Below are positions 44,686-54,183 of a stretch of DNA of 64,000 nt, piece after piece (within the stretch, counting starts at the first letter, position 1; every line of letters begins with the position of its first letter). The stretch is from JBGAPH01 sp046349955 (GTDB taxonomy: Bacteria > Planctomycetota > Planctomycetia > Pirellulales > JBGAPH01), in the NCBI GenBank assembly GCA_046349955.1, contig JAXMBI010000032.1, forward strand, positions 1 to 64,000. The letters run 5' to 3'. Made by a program: the position numbers and the translations under genes. Below the pieces are notes generated by a model, which saw only the letters and a program-made list of their open reading frames with translations, was not told the origin of the DNA and searched no databases.

Positions 44686-44773
44686 TCGAGAGGTCGCTCG
44701 GTGAACTGGAGACCCAAACGGCGGGGGTAAAACCGCGCCGCTCGCAAGAAGAGGGGAGCGGTGGGCCGGTGGC

Positions 44774-45781
44774 CTAGGTCTTGCTCGCCGGCGTCGATTG
44801 GCCGTTGCCGTCCGCTGCGTGCAGATGTCCCTGGCGGAAGGCGTCCGCCATGGCCAGCGGCACTTCGGCCTCGGCCAGGACCAGCCGCGAGCGGTTTTCC
44901 GATACCTTGGCCTTCATCTCCTGCTCGCGGGCGATGGCGATCGCCCGCCGCTCTTCGGCGCGGGCGCGGGCCACACGCGTGTCGGCCTCGGCCTGGTCGG
45001 CCTGCAAACGGGCGCCAAGGTTCTCGCCCACGTCGATGTCGGCGATATCGATCGACACGATCTCGAAGGCGGTGTGGGCGTCGAGGCCGCGGGCGAGCAC
45101 GGCCTTGGAGATGCGATCGGGGTTTTCCATCACCACCAGGTGGCTCTCGGACGAGCCGATCGCCGTGATGATGCCTTCACCAACGCGGGCGATGATGGTG
45201 TCTTCGGTGGCCCCACCGATGAGTTGGGACAGATTCGTCCGCACGGTCACGCGGGCCCGCACGCGCAGTTCGACACCGTTCTTGGCGATGGCGCTCAAGA
45301 AGGTCTTCTTGGCGGTCTTGGCGTCCGGGCAATCGATGACCTTGGGATACACGCTCGTGCGCACCGCGTCGAACACGTCGCGGCCGGCCAGATCGATGGC
45401 CGCCGCGCGGTCGAAATCGAGGTCGATGTCGGCCCGGTGGGCCGCGATGATCGCGTTGATCACGCCCGGCACGTTGCCGCCGGCCAGATAATGCGCCTCG
45501 AGCCGCTTGGTGGTGATGCCGGTCCGCGGGTCGGTGCCGATCCCCGCCTGCATCGCCTGGATCTTCGTGTTCACAATGGTGCGGGCATCGACCTGCCGCA
45601 GGGTCATGCCGATCAAGCTCCACATGCTGACGCGCGCGTCGGACATGTAGGCCTGGAACCAGAGCTTGCCCCAAATCAGCACGATGACCAGGGCGACAAA
45701 CAACAGCAGCAGCACGAGCGCGCCGGCGAAGAGATACTCGATGCCGGGGGCCTGGGCCAGCAATACCGGGGACGCGGTCAT
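44774..45781 (-). CDS. floA: Flotillin-like protein FloA
   Basis: 335 residues: hydrophobic N-terminal segment (EYLFAGALVLLLLFVALVIVLIW) then the FloA/YqfA body with WSLIGMTLRQVDARTIVN, AGGNVPGVINAIIAAHRADI, ELRVRARVTVRTNLSQLIGG and the alanine/glutamate-rich flotillin helix (ARARAEERRAIAIAREQEM). FloA scaffolds membrane microdomains. The family is length-conserved and the match runs end to end. It sits between the SPFDYAG lipoprotein gene upstream and the CBM9-like gene downstream, likely one minus-strand operon. Confidence 0.92.
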   Translation of the reverse strand: MTASPVLLAQAPGIEYLFAGALVLLLLFVALVIVLIWGKLWFQAYMSDARVSMWSLIGMTLRQVDARTIVNTKIQAMQAGIGTDPRTGITTKRLEAHYLAGGNVPGVINAIIAAHRADIDLDFDRAAAIDLAGRDVFDAVRTSVYPKVIDCPDAKTAKKTFLSAIAKNGVELRVRARVTVRTNLSQLIGGATEDTIIARVGEGIITAIGSSESHLVVMENPDRISKAVLARGLDAHTAFEIVSIDIADIDVGENLGARLQADQAEADTRVARARAEERRAIAIAREQEMKAKVSENRSRLVLAEAEVPLAMADAFRQGHLHAADGNGQSTPASKT

Positions 45782-45938
45782 ACGCTACGGGTTTCCGGCG
45801 GGGGAGCAGACGGCTGGAACCGGGCAGCGGGCGCCCGGCGTACCTCGCCAGAATACCGCGCTGGCGCCGCCGCAACTAGCCGCGCGGCAAAGCCGCGGCC
45901 GGGAAGTCTGGAAACTCAAGGCGAGGCGCAGAGGCCGT

Positions 45939-46190
45939 TTAGTAGCGTTGGGGCGCGGCAGCCGCGGGTTGAGTACTGGCCTCGACGACCTCGGGCGGGG
46001 CGCTCGGAGGCAAGCCGACCGAGTTGTCGGCGGTCATCACCGAGCCGGCTCGGCCCACGTAGTTGGGCGATGTCACCGCGCCGCTGCGAACCGGGCCGGC
46101 ATAGTCGAAAGGACTCTGGCACATCGAGCAGCAGCCCGGCACGATCCACACCAACCCGGCGGCGAGCAGCGCTTGGGCAAATCGCAGCAT
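45939..46190 (-). CDS. Small planctomycete lipoprotein
   Basis: 83 residues from the ATG at 46190, with AGAAGGGG upstream. MLRFAQALLAAGLVWIVPGCCSMCQ is a lipoprotein signal with the Cys after VPG. The mature part SPFDYAGPVRSGAV ... YVGRAGSV resembles small secreted proteins I have seen in planctomycetes, but no function is known. It sits upstream of floA on the same strand. Confidence 0.65.
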   Translation of the reverse strand: MLRFAQALLAAGLVWIVPGCCSMCQSPFDYAGPVRSGAVTSPNYVGRAGSVMTADNSVGLPPSAPPEVVEASTQPAAAAPQRY

Positions 46191-46632
46191 GACGAGCAAA
46201 CCCCTTCTGGGATATCGAACGGCCCCGAACCAGCCTTCGGCGCACGCGCGGCGCGGAAGGCGGGCCAGCTTGTAGCAAATTCGGACCGCCGTGGCCAAGA
46301 GCAATTCGAGGCCAAATAGCCCGTTTCTGGCGGATGGCCAATCGGGGGCCCCGCTCACAGGTTTGACGCGCCGCCTAGGGAAACCTATGGATTGGCAAGG
46401 GAACGCCAGGGAGAGATCTCCGGCAGCCTTCGGGTTGCAGCGAAAGTATGGATTGTGGGGACGGACCGTGGGGGCTCAGGGCAAACAAGCCGGCGCGGGC
46501 CGCAGGCAAACCGCTCGCGTGGGCAACTCCGAGAACGCCAAAACCGTCTCGCGCCCCCTCGAGTAAACCATCGTCCGGCCGCCGCAGGATGCGTGCGGCG
46601 CGGGCTCGATTATCACGGGCTCTCGTTCGCGC
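46191..46632. other. Divergent intergenic region before the Tad block
   Basis: 440 bases between the lipoprotein gene and tadZ. No gene, no clear promoter or hairpin. There is no Flp pilin gene here. Confidence 0.5.
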
Positions 46633-47844
46633 ATGCTGTCGCTCATCGCCGCCGACAATCCGTCTCTCGCTGCGCACCTGCAACGCACTCTGTTGCGTTG
46701 CGGTTGCGATTGCCCGCCCGGCAATGTAGTGGCCACTGATTTCGCCCCCCAGTTTCTCGCGGGGCGCGAACGCAGCGTCGACGCGCTGTTCGTCGTGCTC
46801 GGAACCGACATCGAAGGGACGCTCAAGACCCTGCAGCAGTTGCGCGGGGCCACGCGGGCGAAGCTCGTGGCTGTGGGACCGACTCACGATCCGCGGCTGA
46901 TTCTGCGAACCGTACACAGCGGCGCCGACGACTACGTCGACGCCGAGGGCTCGCTCGACGTGGAACTGCCGGCCTTGCTCAAGCGGCTCCACTCGAATCA
47001 GAAGAGCGCAGCGGGCCCAGGCCGACTGATCGTCGTCACTGGCGCGAGCGGCGGCAGCGGGCGGAGCTTGGTGGCCGTGAATTTGGCGGCCCTGTTGGCG
47101 CAGCGCATCGGCCAATGCGGGCTGTGCGACTTCGATCTCCGCGGCGGCGACCTGGCGGCGCTGCTCAACTTGCGGCCGCGGCACACCGTGGCGCACCTGT
47201 GCCGCGATCTGGCCAAGCTCGACCAGGCCATGTTCGAGCGCTCGCTGCTCGAAGACCCGAGCGGCATCCGGTTGTTGGCCGCGCCGGACTCGCTGGCCGA
47301 GGTGGACCAACTCGACTTCCGCGGCGTGCCGCACCTGCTCAAGCTGGCCCGGCAATCGCTCCCTTACGTGGTGGTCGACGTCGAGCACTACCTGCGAAAG
47401 GAATCGCTGCAGATGATGCAACTGGCCGACGCGGTGCTCGTGGTGCTACGGCTCGACTTCGTGTCCCTTCGCGACACGCGGCGGTTGCTTGAGGCGATGT
47501 TCGAGTTCGGGCTCTCCGCCGATTCCATTCAGCTCGTGGCCAACCGTTGCGACGTGACCCACGACCTGTCCACCGTCAAGGCGCAGGCGGCACTGGGCCG
47601 CCCGCTGCGGCACGTGCTGCCCGACGATCCGCAGGCGGCGCTCGTGTCGTTCAACACGGGGCGGCCGGCGGCGCTCGATTCGAGCAACAGCCGGTTGGCC
47701 AAGGCCTTGGCCAAGCTGACCGACGACGTGCTTACGCAGTTTCCGCCCGCCGGCGGTTGGGCCGCCGCGGCGCCCGAGGCCGCCGCCGCCCGCGCCGGCG
47801 CCTTGGCCAGTTTCGCCAATCGCATCAAGGCGGCGCTCACTTAA
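46633..47844 (+). CDS. tadZ: TadZ/CpaE-like ATPase with degenerate P-loop
   Basis: 403 residues. The N-terminal part (1-120) resembles a response-regulator-like receiver (DALFVVLGTDI, GADDYVDAEG), as in TadZ/CpaE. The MinD/ParA-like ATPase half has a P-loop GASGGSGRS at 137-145 in which both deviant-Walker-A lysines (KGGxGK) are replaced, so ATP hydrolysis may be impaired; known TadZ proteins also show weak Walker motifs. TadZ positions the Tad pilus machine at a pole. It is the first of seven same-strand tad genes. A C-terminal Ala-rich tail follows 360. Confidence 0.82.
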   Translation: MLSLIAADNPSLAAHLQRTLLRCGCDCPPGNVVATDFAPQFLAGRERSVDALFVVLGTDIEGTLKTLQQLRGATRAKLVAVGPTHDPRLILRTVHSGADDYVDAEGSLDVELPALLKRLHSNQKSAAGPGRLIVVTGASGGSGRSLVAVNLAALLAQRIGQCGLCDFDLRGGDLAALLNLRPRHTVAHLCRDLAKLDQAMFERSLLEDPSGIRLLAAPDSLAEVDQLDFRGVPHLLKLARQSLPYVVVDVEHYLRKESLQMMQLADAVLVVLRLDFVSLRDTRRLLEAMFEFGLSADSIQLVANRCDVTHDLSTVKAQAALGRPLRHVLPDDPQAALVSFNTGRPAALDSSNSRLAKALAKLTDDVLTQFPPAGGWAAAAPEAAAARAGALASFANRIKAALT

Positions 47845-47871
47845 TCGCTGGCAACTCCCGGGGCCGATCCG

Positions 47872-49227
47872 ATGCCCAACAGCGCATTCGCTCCCGTTGA
47901 CCGTTTGGACGAAGAAGGCCGCTTCTTGTCCTTGAAGAAAGAGCTGCATGCGCGGCTCATTTCGCACATGGACCTCAAGGCGATCGCCAAGCTCGACGCC
48001 CGCGAGCTGCGCGAGGCGCTTCGTACCGGGATCGAGGAGTTGTGCGTCTACCAGCGCGAACTTCTGAGCCGCGACGAGCAAGAGCGGCTGATCAACGAAG
48101 TCATCGACGAAACGCTCGGCCTCGGTCCCCTCGAGCCGCTGCTCCACGATCCGACGATCTCCGACATCCTGATCAACGGTCCCAAGACCGTCTACGTCGA
48201 GCGGCGCGGCCGGCTCGAGCGCACGAACGTGACCTTTCACGACGAACAGCACCTGCTCGAAATCGTGCAACGCATCGCCAGCCGGGTGGGGCGGCGGGTC
48301 GACGAATCGAGCCCCATGGTCGACGCCCGCTTGCCCGATGGCAGCCGAGTGAACGCGGTGATCCGGCCGCTGGCGCTCGACGGCGCGCTGGTCTCGATTC
48401 GCCGGTTCTCGGCGCGTCCGCTGGGGGCGGCCGACCTGGTTTCGCGCAATTCGGCCACGCCCGAGATGGTGCAGTTCTTGGCCGCCTGCGTGCGGTCGCG
48501 GCTCAACGTGATGATTTCCGGAGGCACGGGCAGCGGCAAGACGACGCTGCTGAACATCCTCTCGAGCTTCATCCCCGAAGACGAACGGATCGCCACGATC
48601 GAAGACGCTGCGGAGCTGCAACTGCAGCAGCCACACGTCGCCCGCATGGAAACACGTCCCGCGAATCTCGAAGGCAACGGCGAAGTGACGGCCCGCGACC
48701 TCGTGCGCAACGCCTTGCGGATGCGGCCCGACCGCATTCTCGTCGGTGAGTGCCGCGGGGCGGAGGCCTTTGACATGCTGCAGGCCATGAACACCGGCCA
48801 CAACGGCAGCCTGACCACGATCCACGCCAACGAGGCCCGCGACGCGGTGGGGCGCCTCGAAATGCTCGTCGGCATGGCGGGCTACGAACTGCCGCTGTGG
48901 TTCATCCAGCGGCAGATCGCGTCGGCGATTCAGATCGTAGTGCAAACGTGCCGCCTCGCCGGCGGCGTGCGGCGAATCACCCAGATTTCCGAAATCACGG
49001 GCCTGCAAGGCGAAGTGATCAGCATGCACGACGTGTTTCGCTTCGAGCAGACAGGGCTCGACGACAAGCTCAACGCGGTGGGCCAATACCATGCCACCGG
49101 CGTGCGGCCCCGCTGTTTGGAATTGTTCCGCACGGCAGGCATCGATCTCGAGCCGCAGTTGTTCGAGCGCCGCGAATTGACCTGGAATCGGCTGCACAAC
49201 CTGAACCCGCTGATGGAGCGCTCATGA
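47872..49227 (+). CDS. tadA: Tad secretion ATPase TadA/CpaF
   Basis: 451 residues, GspE-type secretion ATPase of the CpaF family. Walker A GGTGSGKTT at 217-225, Asp box ATIEDAAELQLQ, Walker B RILVGECRG, His box GHNGSLTTIHAN. The N-terminal CpaF region (TLGLGPLEPLLHDPTISDILING) is intact. It powers pilus assembly and disassembly. Starts 27 bp after tadZ and overlaps tadB by 4 bp. Confidence 0.95.
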   Translation: MPNSAFAPVDRLDEEGRFLSLKKELHARLISHMDLKAIAKLDARELREALRTGIEELCVYQRELLSRDEQERLINEVIDETLGLGPLEPLLHDPTISDILINGPKTVYVERRGRLERTNVTFHDEQHLLEIVQRIASRVGRRVDESSPMVDARLPDGSRVNAVIRPLALDGALVSIRRFSARPLGAADLVSRNSATPEMVQFLAACVRSRLNVMISGGTGSGKTTLLNILSSFIPEDERIATIEDAAELQLQQPHVARMETRPANLEGNGEVTARDLVRNALRMRPDRILVGECRGAEAFDMLQAMNTGHNGSLTTIHANEARDAVGRLEMLVGMAGYELPLWFIQRQIASAIQIVVQTCRLAGGVRRITQISEITGLQGEVISMHDVFRFEQTGLDDKLNAVGQYHATGVRPRCLELFRTAGIDLEPQLFERRELTWNRLHNLNPLMERS

Positions 49228-50180
49228 ACCCGCTCTTGGTTTCATTGTCGACGTTCGCGGGCGTCACTCTGGCAGTCCTCGGGGGCTGCAGCCTGGTGTT
49301 CGACGTGCTGTTGCGCGATCGAGCGCGAATCAACACCCGCTTTCGCGAGGAGTTCCTCGAAAAGGTACGGCAGCGCGAGAAGCGCTCGGCGCTGTTCAAA
49401 GACCCCGACCGGTTGGCCCGCGAAGTGGCAGGCGGGTCGCCGGGGCTCGACTACCGGTTGGAAACGGCGGTCGAGCAGTCGGGGCTGCTTGTCACCTGGC
49501 AACAGGTCGGCACGATGGCGATCGGCGCCGGCGTGGCGGCGGCCAGCGTCGTGGCCGCGATCACTTGGAGTTGGCCGCTGGCGATTCTGGCCGGCGTCGC
49601 CGGGCTCATCACGCCGCCCGGATATGTGGCGCACAAGCGCCGTCAGCGACTCAGCCGGCTGCGCGCCCAACTCCCCGAGGCCTTCGAGCTGATGAGTCGC
49701 AGCGTGCAGGCGGGGCAGACGATTCCGGCGGCGTTTCAAACGATCGCCGACGACTTCGACGCGCCGCTCGCCGAAGAATTCGCCCGCTGCCACGAGCAGC
49801 AGAACCTTGGGCTCCCCTACGAAGTGGCCCTGCGCGAGTTGGCCCGTCGCACCGGAGTGGTCGAGCTGCAGATGTTCGTCGTCGCGTTGCTCGTACAGCG
49901 CAAATGCGGCGGCAGCCCCGTAGAGCTGCTGGGCAACCTGGCCACTGTGATGCGGAAGCGTTTGAGCCTGCGCGGCAAGGTGCGGGCGCTTACGGGGGAA
50001 GGACGCATGCAGGCGTTCGTGCTGTTGCTCTTGCCGGTGGGCATGTTCGCCGCGATTTGGTTCATCGACCCCACGTACGCCGGCGTGCTGTGGGACCGCC
50101 CCAAGCTGCTCTTCGGCGCGCTGGCGGCCGAAATGGTCGGCGCGGTGTGGATCCGGCGGATCGTCAATTTCGACTTTTGA
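49224..50180 (+). CDS. tadB: Tad inner-membrane platform protein TadB
   Basis: 318 residues with hydrophobic ends and a T2SF/GspF domain: FELMSRSVQAGQTIPAAFQTIADDFDAPLAEEFAR and VALRELARRTGVVELQMFVVALLVQRKCGGS. Four membrane segments (about 5-25, 95-140 and 270-305). The ATG at 49224 overlaps tadA's TGA. TadB and TadC form the inner-membrane platform through which pilin is extruded. Confidence 0.93.
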   Translation: MNPLLVSLSTFAGVTLAVLGGCSLVFDVLLRDRARINTRFREEFLEKVRQREKRSALFKDPDRLAREVAGGSPGLDYRLETAVEQSGLLVTWQQVGTMAIGAGVAAASVVAAITWSWPLAILAGVAGLITPPGYVAHKRRQRLSRLRAQLPEAFELMSRSVQAGQTIPAAFQTIADDFDAPLAEEFARCHEQQNLGLPYEVALRELARRTGVVELQMFVVALLVQRKCGGSPVELLGNLATVMRKRLSLRGKVRALTGEGRMQAFVLLLLPVGMFAAIWFIDPTYAGVLWDRPKLLFGALAAEMVGAVWIRRIVNFDF

Positions 50181-50190
50181 GGCAGCGGTC

Positions 50191-51138
50191 ATGGCTTGGG
50201 ACACGATCATCATCCAGGCGTTCGCCTTTGCGGCGGTGTTCAGCCTCGTGTGGTTCGTCGCGTTGCAATTGCGCCCGGACACGCAGGCGGTCGACGACCG
50301 TTTGAGCGAACTAGCCAAGACCGGCAGCGTGAAGGCCGATTTCGGGCCTCCCGCCGCGGGTTCGCGCTGGGCCCACGTCAGCACGCGGTTGTTGCCCGAC
50401 AGCCAGGCGGAGCGCTCGGCGCTGCAAACGCGGCTGAACCAGGCCGGCATTTATTCGCCGCTGGGGCTCACCGTCTATCTCGTGGTCAAACTCGCGCTGA
50501 TGATCACGCCGATGCTCGTCGCCGTGTCACTCGCCGCGGCCGGAGTGGCCAGCCTGAACTTGTGTACTTCGCTGGGCGCCTTGGCCGGCGCGGTGGGCAT
50601 GGTGCTGCCGGCGGTGTGGCTCGACCGGCGGCGTGAGCGGTGGAGAAACACCCTCCGCCGGTCGCTCCCTGATTATCTGGACCTGATCACGGCCTGCGTG
50701 GAGAGCGGCCTGAGCTTCGAAGGGGCCATGCAGAAGGCGACTGACGAGTTGCACACGGCGCACCCGGCGCTTGCGCGGGAGTTGGTGCTCGTACAGCGCG
50801 AAATCGAACTCGGGGCGCCGCCGGAAAAAGCATTGCGCGGCTTCGCCGAACGCACCGGGCTCGAGGGGCTCCGTTCCTTGGCGACCGTGGTTCATCAGTC
50901 GCGCCGCTACGGCACGGGTATTGCCGAGGCCCTCCGCGTTCACTCCGACATGCTCCGGATGCAGCGCGAGCAGCGGGCCGAGGAGTTGGCGCAGAAAGCC
51001 GCCGTGAAGATCCTCTTTCCGACCTTAGTCTGCATCTTTCCCGCGATTTTCATCGTGCTGGCCGGTCCGGCTGCGATTCAGATTCAAGAGCGGTTCGCCG
51101 ATATGCAGGTTTCCTCCGACGTGGAGGCCAAGCGATGA
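50191..51138 (+). CDS. tadC: Tad inner-membrane platform protein TadC
   Basis: 315 residues. T2SF domain with LPDYLDLITACVESGLSFEGAMQKA and ALRGFAERTGLEGLRSLATVVHQSRRYGTGIAEALR, and C-terminal helix LFPTLVCIFPAIFIVLAGPA. Follows tadB by 10 bp and its TGA overlaps tadE's ATG (4 bp). The companion of TadB in the same platform. Confidence 0.93.
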   Translation: MAWDTIIIQAFAFAAVFSLVWFVALQLRPDTQAVDDRLSELAKTGSVKADFGPPAAGSRWAHVSTRLLPDSQAERSALQTRLNQAGIYSPLGLTVYLVVKLALMITPMLVAVSLAAAGVASLNLCTSLGALAGAVGMVLPAVWLDRRRERWRNTLRRSLPDYLDLITACVESGLSFEGAMQKATDELHTAHPALARELVLVQREIELGAPPEKALRGFAERTGLEGLRSLATVVHQSRRYGTGIAEALRVHSDMLRMQREQRAEELAQKAAVKILFPTLVCIFPAIFIVLAGPAAIQIQERFADMQVSSDVEAKR

Positions 51139-51560
51139 CCCGCGCTTGCCTGGGAGTTGGGCCGCGCGGAGCGGCAGCCTTGGAAATGACGTTCGTCCTG
51201 CCCGTGCTGCTCACCGTGGCTCTGGCCTGCGTGGACCTGGGGCGCTATGCCCACGCTTCGCTCGCCCTCTCGAACGCGGTGCGCATCGGGGCGGAATGGG
51301 GCGCCGGACGCACCGTGACGAGCTTCACCCAGCCCGATTGGGAAGAGCAGATCGTGGACCTGGTGCAGACGGAGATGGCCCAACTCAACGGCGTCGATCT
51401 TGCGAAGTTGGTCGTGCAGGTGGCGTCGATCGACGAAGGCAACAAGCTTCATCGCACCGAGGTGCAGGGGAATTACCCGTTCACCACGATCGTCACTTGG
51501 CCCGCCTTCCCGCACCAAATCAACATGGAGCGCCGGAATGCGATGCACCAGATGCGCTAG
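51135..51560 (+). CDS. tadE: TadE-like pseudopilin
   Basis: 141 residues with the TadE signature: GAAALEMTFVLPVLLTVALACVDLGRYAHASLALSNAVRIGAEWGA, in which the glutamate at +5 and hydrophobic helix resemble pilin leaders. The C-terminal part is charged and beta-rich. TadE/TadF are minor pseudopilins. It overlaps the next gene by 23 bp. Confidence 0.85.
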   Translation: MTRACLGVGPRGAAALEMTFVLPVLLTVALACVDLGRYAHASLALSNAVRIGAEWGAGRTVTSFTQPDWEEQIVDLVQTEMAQLNGVDLAKLVVQVASIDEGNKLHRTEVQGNYPFTTIVTWPAFPHQINMERRNAMHQMR

Positions 51561-52002
51561 TCGCCGGCCGCCACGCCGCGGGGCCGCGCTCGTCGAAGGA
51601 GCGATCGTGCTGGGCATCTACCTGTTTCTCCTGGCAGGCATGCTCGACATGGGTCTGGCCGTGCTCCACTACAACACGGCCTCCGAAGCGGCGCGTCGGT
51701 TGGCCCGCAGCGCCGTGGTGCGCGGCGAAGAGGCTTCGCCCGAAATGGGCGCCTGGGGGACCGGCAACTACGTGGGCCGCGCCGACGACGGTTCGCCCCA
51801 GGCGTTGGCGGTGCAGCCGATTCTGGGCCCGGTGCGCCCCGACCGCGTGGCGCTGCAACTCGAGTGGCCCGACTCCGGCAACGCACTCGAGGACCGGGTG
51901 CGCGCGACCGTGACCATAACGTACCGTCCGGTGCTTACGCTGGTGTTCGGCGGAGCGCCGTTCACGTTGACGGCGCGATCGACGATGAACATTGCCCATT
52001 AG
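51538..52002 (+). CDS. Second TadE-like pseudopilin
   Basis: 154 residues from the ATG at 51538, which has GGAG ten bases before. RRGAALVEGAIVLGIYLFLLAGMLDMGLAVLHYNTASEAARRLARSA is a TadE core. The gene overlaps the first TadE gene by 23 bp in another frame, a common tad arrangement. It may correspond to TadF. The 3' end is followed 11 bp later by tadG. Confidence 0.82.
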   Translation: MRCTRCASRRPPRRGAALVEGAIVLGIYLFLLAGMLDMGLAVLHYNTASEAARRLARSAVVRGEEASPEMGAWGTGNYVGRADDGSPQALAVQPILGPVRPDRVALQLEWPDSGNALEDRVRATVTITYRPVLTLVFGGAPFTLTARSTMNIAH

Positions 52003-52013
52003 AACCTGATCCC

Positions 52014-53519
52014 ATGAAGAAGCGTCCGCACTCGAGAAGCCGCTGCCGCTACGCCCGCGGCCGCGCGCGGTCTGGCAAGATCCTGGCGCTGTTCGCTCTT
52101 TCGCTGCCGGCGACGTTGGTCTTTACCGGGCTCGTACTGGACGGCGGCAGCCTACTCACTCAGGCTCGCTCGTCGCAGCATGCCGCCGACGCTGCGGCCA
52201 CCGCGGCCGCCATGCTTCGGTTTCAAGGCAAGACCGTGGCCGAAGCCACCGCCATCGCCGAACGCTACGTGCAGCAGCACAACGGCCTGCCGCAGGCCGT
52301 TGTCACGTTGTACACCCCTCCCACCAAGGGCCCCTATGCGGGGCAGTCAAGATTCGTCGAGGTGGTTGTCGATCAGCCGGTAGGAACCCATCTGGTTCAC
52401 TTGTTCGGAGGCAACAAAGTTCAGCATGTCTACGCCCGGGCCGTGGCGGGTTACGAAGACTCGACCGCCCCCTCGGCGCTCGTGGTGCTCGATCCCTCGC
52501 CAGCGCCGATCACGGTGCCGCCGATTCCCGTGTTGCTGCCACCGGCGCCGGTGTTGCTAGGAGGGATCGAGGTGTTGGGCTTGGGCTCCCTCAAGGTCGA
52601 CGGGGCCGTGCTCGTCAACAACGAATGGGGACACAAGGACGAGAACGGGCGTCGCGCCGGCACGAACGCAGGCCCCCCCTACGGCCTCTCCTGCACGCCG
52701 CTTCTGAACCTGACCAAGCTGCGCGCTCGCGATATCCGCGTCGTGGGCGGCGTCGACAACCCCAAGAACTACGGGAACTTCACCTCCGGCAAGAGCAGCC
52801 CGCTGCGGGCCAATCGACGGCCGGTACCTGATCCCTACGAGGATCTGCCGGCGCCCACGTTCTCTTCCGGCGGCTCGAATGTCGGCGGCAGCTACTACGG
52901 CGGCAAAACGATTGTTGGCGTCCCGCTGATCACCCCCCCCACGATCTTGCACCCCGGCGTGTACGATTACATCACGATCGTTTCGGGGAGCGTAATCTTC
53001 GAACCGGGAATTTACATCATTCGTAGCAAGCACCCGGTGACGCAGATGTCGCTGAGCCTGATGGTGGGCCAGGTGACCGCTGAAGGGGTAATGTTCTACC
53101 TCACCGACAGCGCGGGCTATTCGCCTGGCTCGGGCCTGCCCGACGGCAACGACGGCGAAACCGAACCGGCGACCCCCGGCGTGCTCAATCTAATCCCGAG
53201 CACGGTGCTGAACGTGGGGTTGCTGGGCAGCCGTTTCTCGCCACTCGATGCCCCCGGCAGCCCCTTCCATGGCTTGCTGCTTTACCAGCGGAGGGCCGAT
53301 CGGCGGCCGATCGTGATCGTGCAGGAGAATCTCATTCCCGGCACGCTCTTCAAAGGGCGAGTCTACGCAAAATGGGGACATGTGATCCTGGCTGGCGTGG
53401 GGGGAACCTACGACGCGAGCTTCGTATGCGGTTCATTCCGCAGTCTCGTCGTCACCGATTGCATGCTGGCGCCCAGCAATCCGCTGCCGCCGGCGCAGGA
53501 TGTGTTCTTGGTGGAGTAG
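52014..53519 (+). CDS. TadG-like protein
   Basis: 501 residues. A basic N-terminus (KKRPHSRSRCRYARGRARSG) precedes one hydrophobic segment ILALFALSLPATLVFTGLVLDGGSLL, then AARSSQHAADAAATAAA-like TadG text (RSSQHAADAAATAAAMLRFQG), which is the hallmark of TadG/TadE-neighbour proteins. The remaining 400 residues are a large exported domain rich in Gly, Pro and beta structure with no recognisable von Willebrand A motif, unlike many TadG. Last gene of the block. Stop at 53519 followed by 660 bases without a gene. Confidence 0.75.
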   Translation: MKKRPHSRSRCRYARGRARSGKILALFALSLPATLVFTGLVLDGGSLLTQARSSQHAADAAATAAAMLRFQGKTVAEATAIAERYVQQHNGLPQAVVTLYTPPTKGPYAGQSRFVEVVVDQPVGTHLVHLFGGNKVQHVYARAVAGYEDSTAPSALVVLDPSPAPITVPPIPVLLPPAPVLLGGIEVLGLGSLKVDGAVLVNNEWGHKDENGRRAGTNAGPPYGLSCTPLLNLTKLRARDIRVVGGVDNPKNYGNFTSGKSSPLRANRRPVPDPYEDLPAPTFSSGGSNVGGSYYGGKTIVGVPLITPPTILHPGVYDYITIVSGSVIFEPGIYIIRSKHPVTQMSLSLMVGQVTAEGVMFYLTDSAGYSPGSGLPDGNDGETEPATPGVLNLIPSTVLNVGLLGSRFSPLDAPGSPFHGLLLYQRRADRRPIVIVQENLIPGTLFKGRVYAKWGHVILAGVGGTYDASFVCGSFRSLVVTDCMLAPSNPLPPAQDVFLVE

Positions 53520-54183
53520 TTCGCGCAGGGGTTGCGACCGACCTAGCTCGCTTTGCGCGACCCCACCACGCGAGCTGCGGAATCCAATAATTCCAGTCCG
53601 GATAGCGCACTCGGGTATTCCGCCCAGCCGGTTGCTAAAATGCGGCCATGATCCCCCGCATTGGCTATGGTGGACGACTGACGGTCAGGCTTCCAAGCGA
53701 CCCGCGCATCCAACTTGCGCATGAGGCCGAGGGCCTGGCAGGGTTGTTTTGCCTATCAATGAGCTGTCCAAGGCCATTGAGGTCCTAAGCGGCAGCTCGC
53801 CTTCCACGTGATTGACTGCCCTGTCGGGTGAGCCGCGGAAACTAACTCTAGGGATTGCGGTGCGCATCGCGGTGCGGATTCGCACATCTAAACCAAATCC
53901 TCATGTTGTACTTGCACGCACTGGGGTTCGACCTAGGGTTGTGCGTAAGGGGGCAGCCCCCCGGCTGACCGGTGTGGCCCGACAAAGCGCGACACCCTTG
54001 GGCAGCTCAGAAAGGCCGGCGAATCCAGGTGGTTCGCCGGCCTTTCTCTTGCGCGCGCCTTTGCTTCTGCCAGAGAGTGGGCTACTTTCAACTTAAGGCC
54101 GGGTCTAGCTGCCCCCTGGCTCAAATGAGGCCGTCTGGCGCACGCTTGCCACAGGTGCGCCGGACGGCCCCATTGTTTATTTG
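53520..54183. other. 660-base gene-free stretch with a strong hairpin
   Basis: No coding frame with sensible composition. It contains an intrinsic-terminator-like hairpin with 14-bp arms, 54010-54023 (GAAAGGCCGGCGAA) and 54033-54046 (TTCGCCGGCCTTTC), 9-base loop, followed by TCTCTT. Too far (490 bp) from tadG to be its own terminator, so a small RNA ending there is possible. Nothing else stands out. Confidence 0.6.
54129..54169 (-). terminator. Hairpin after the metallopeptidase gene
   Basis: 15-bp arms 54129-54143 and 54155-54169 with one G-U pair and an 11-base loop. It lies 15 bp past the minus-strand stop at 54184. Confidence 0.7.
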
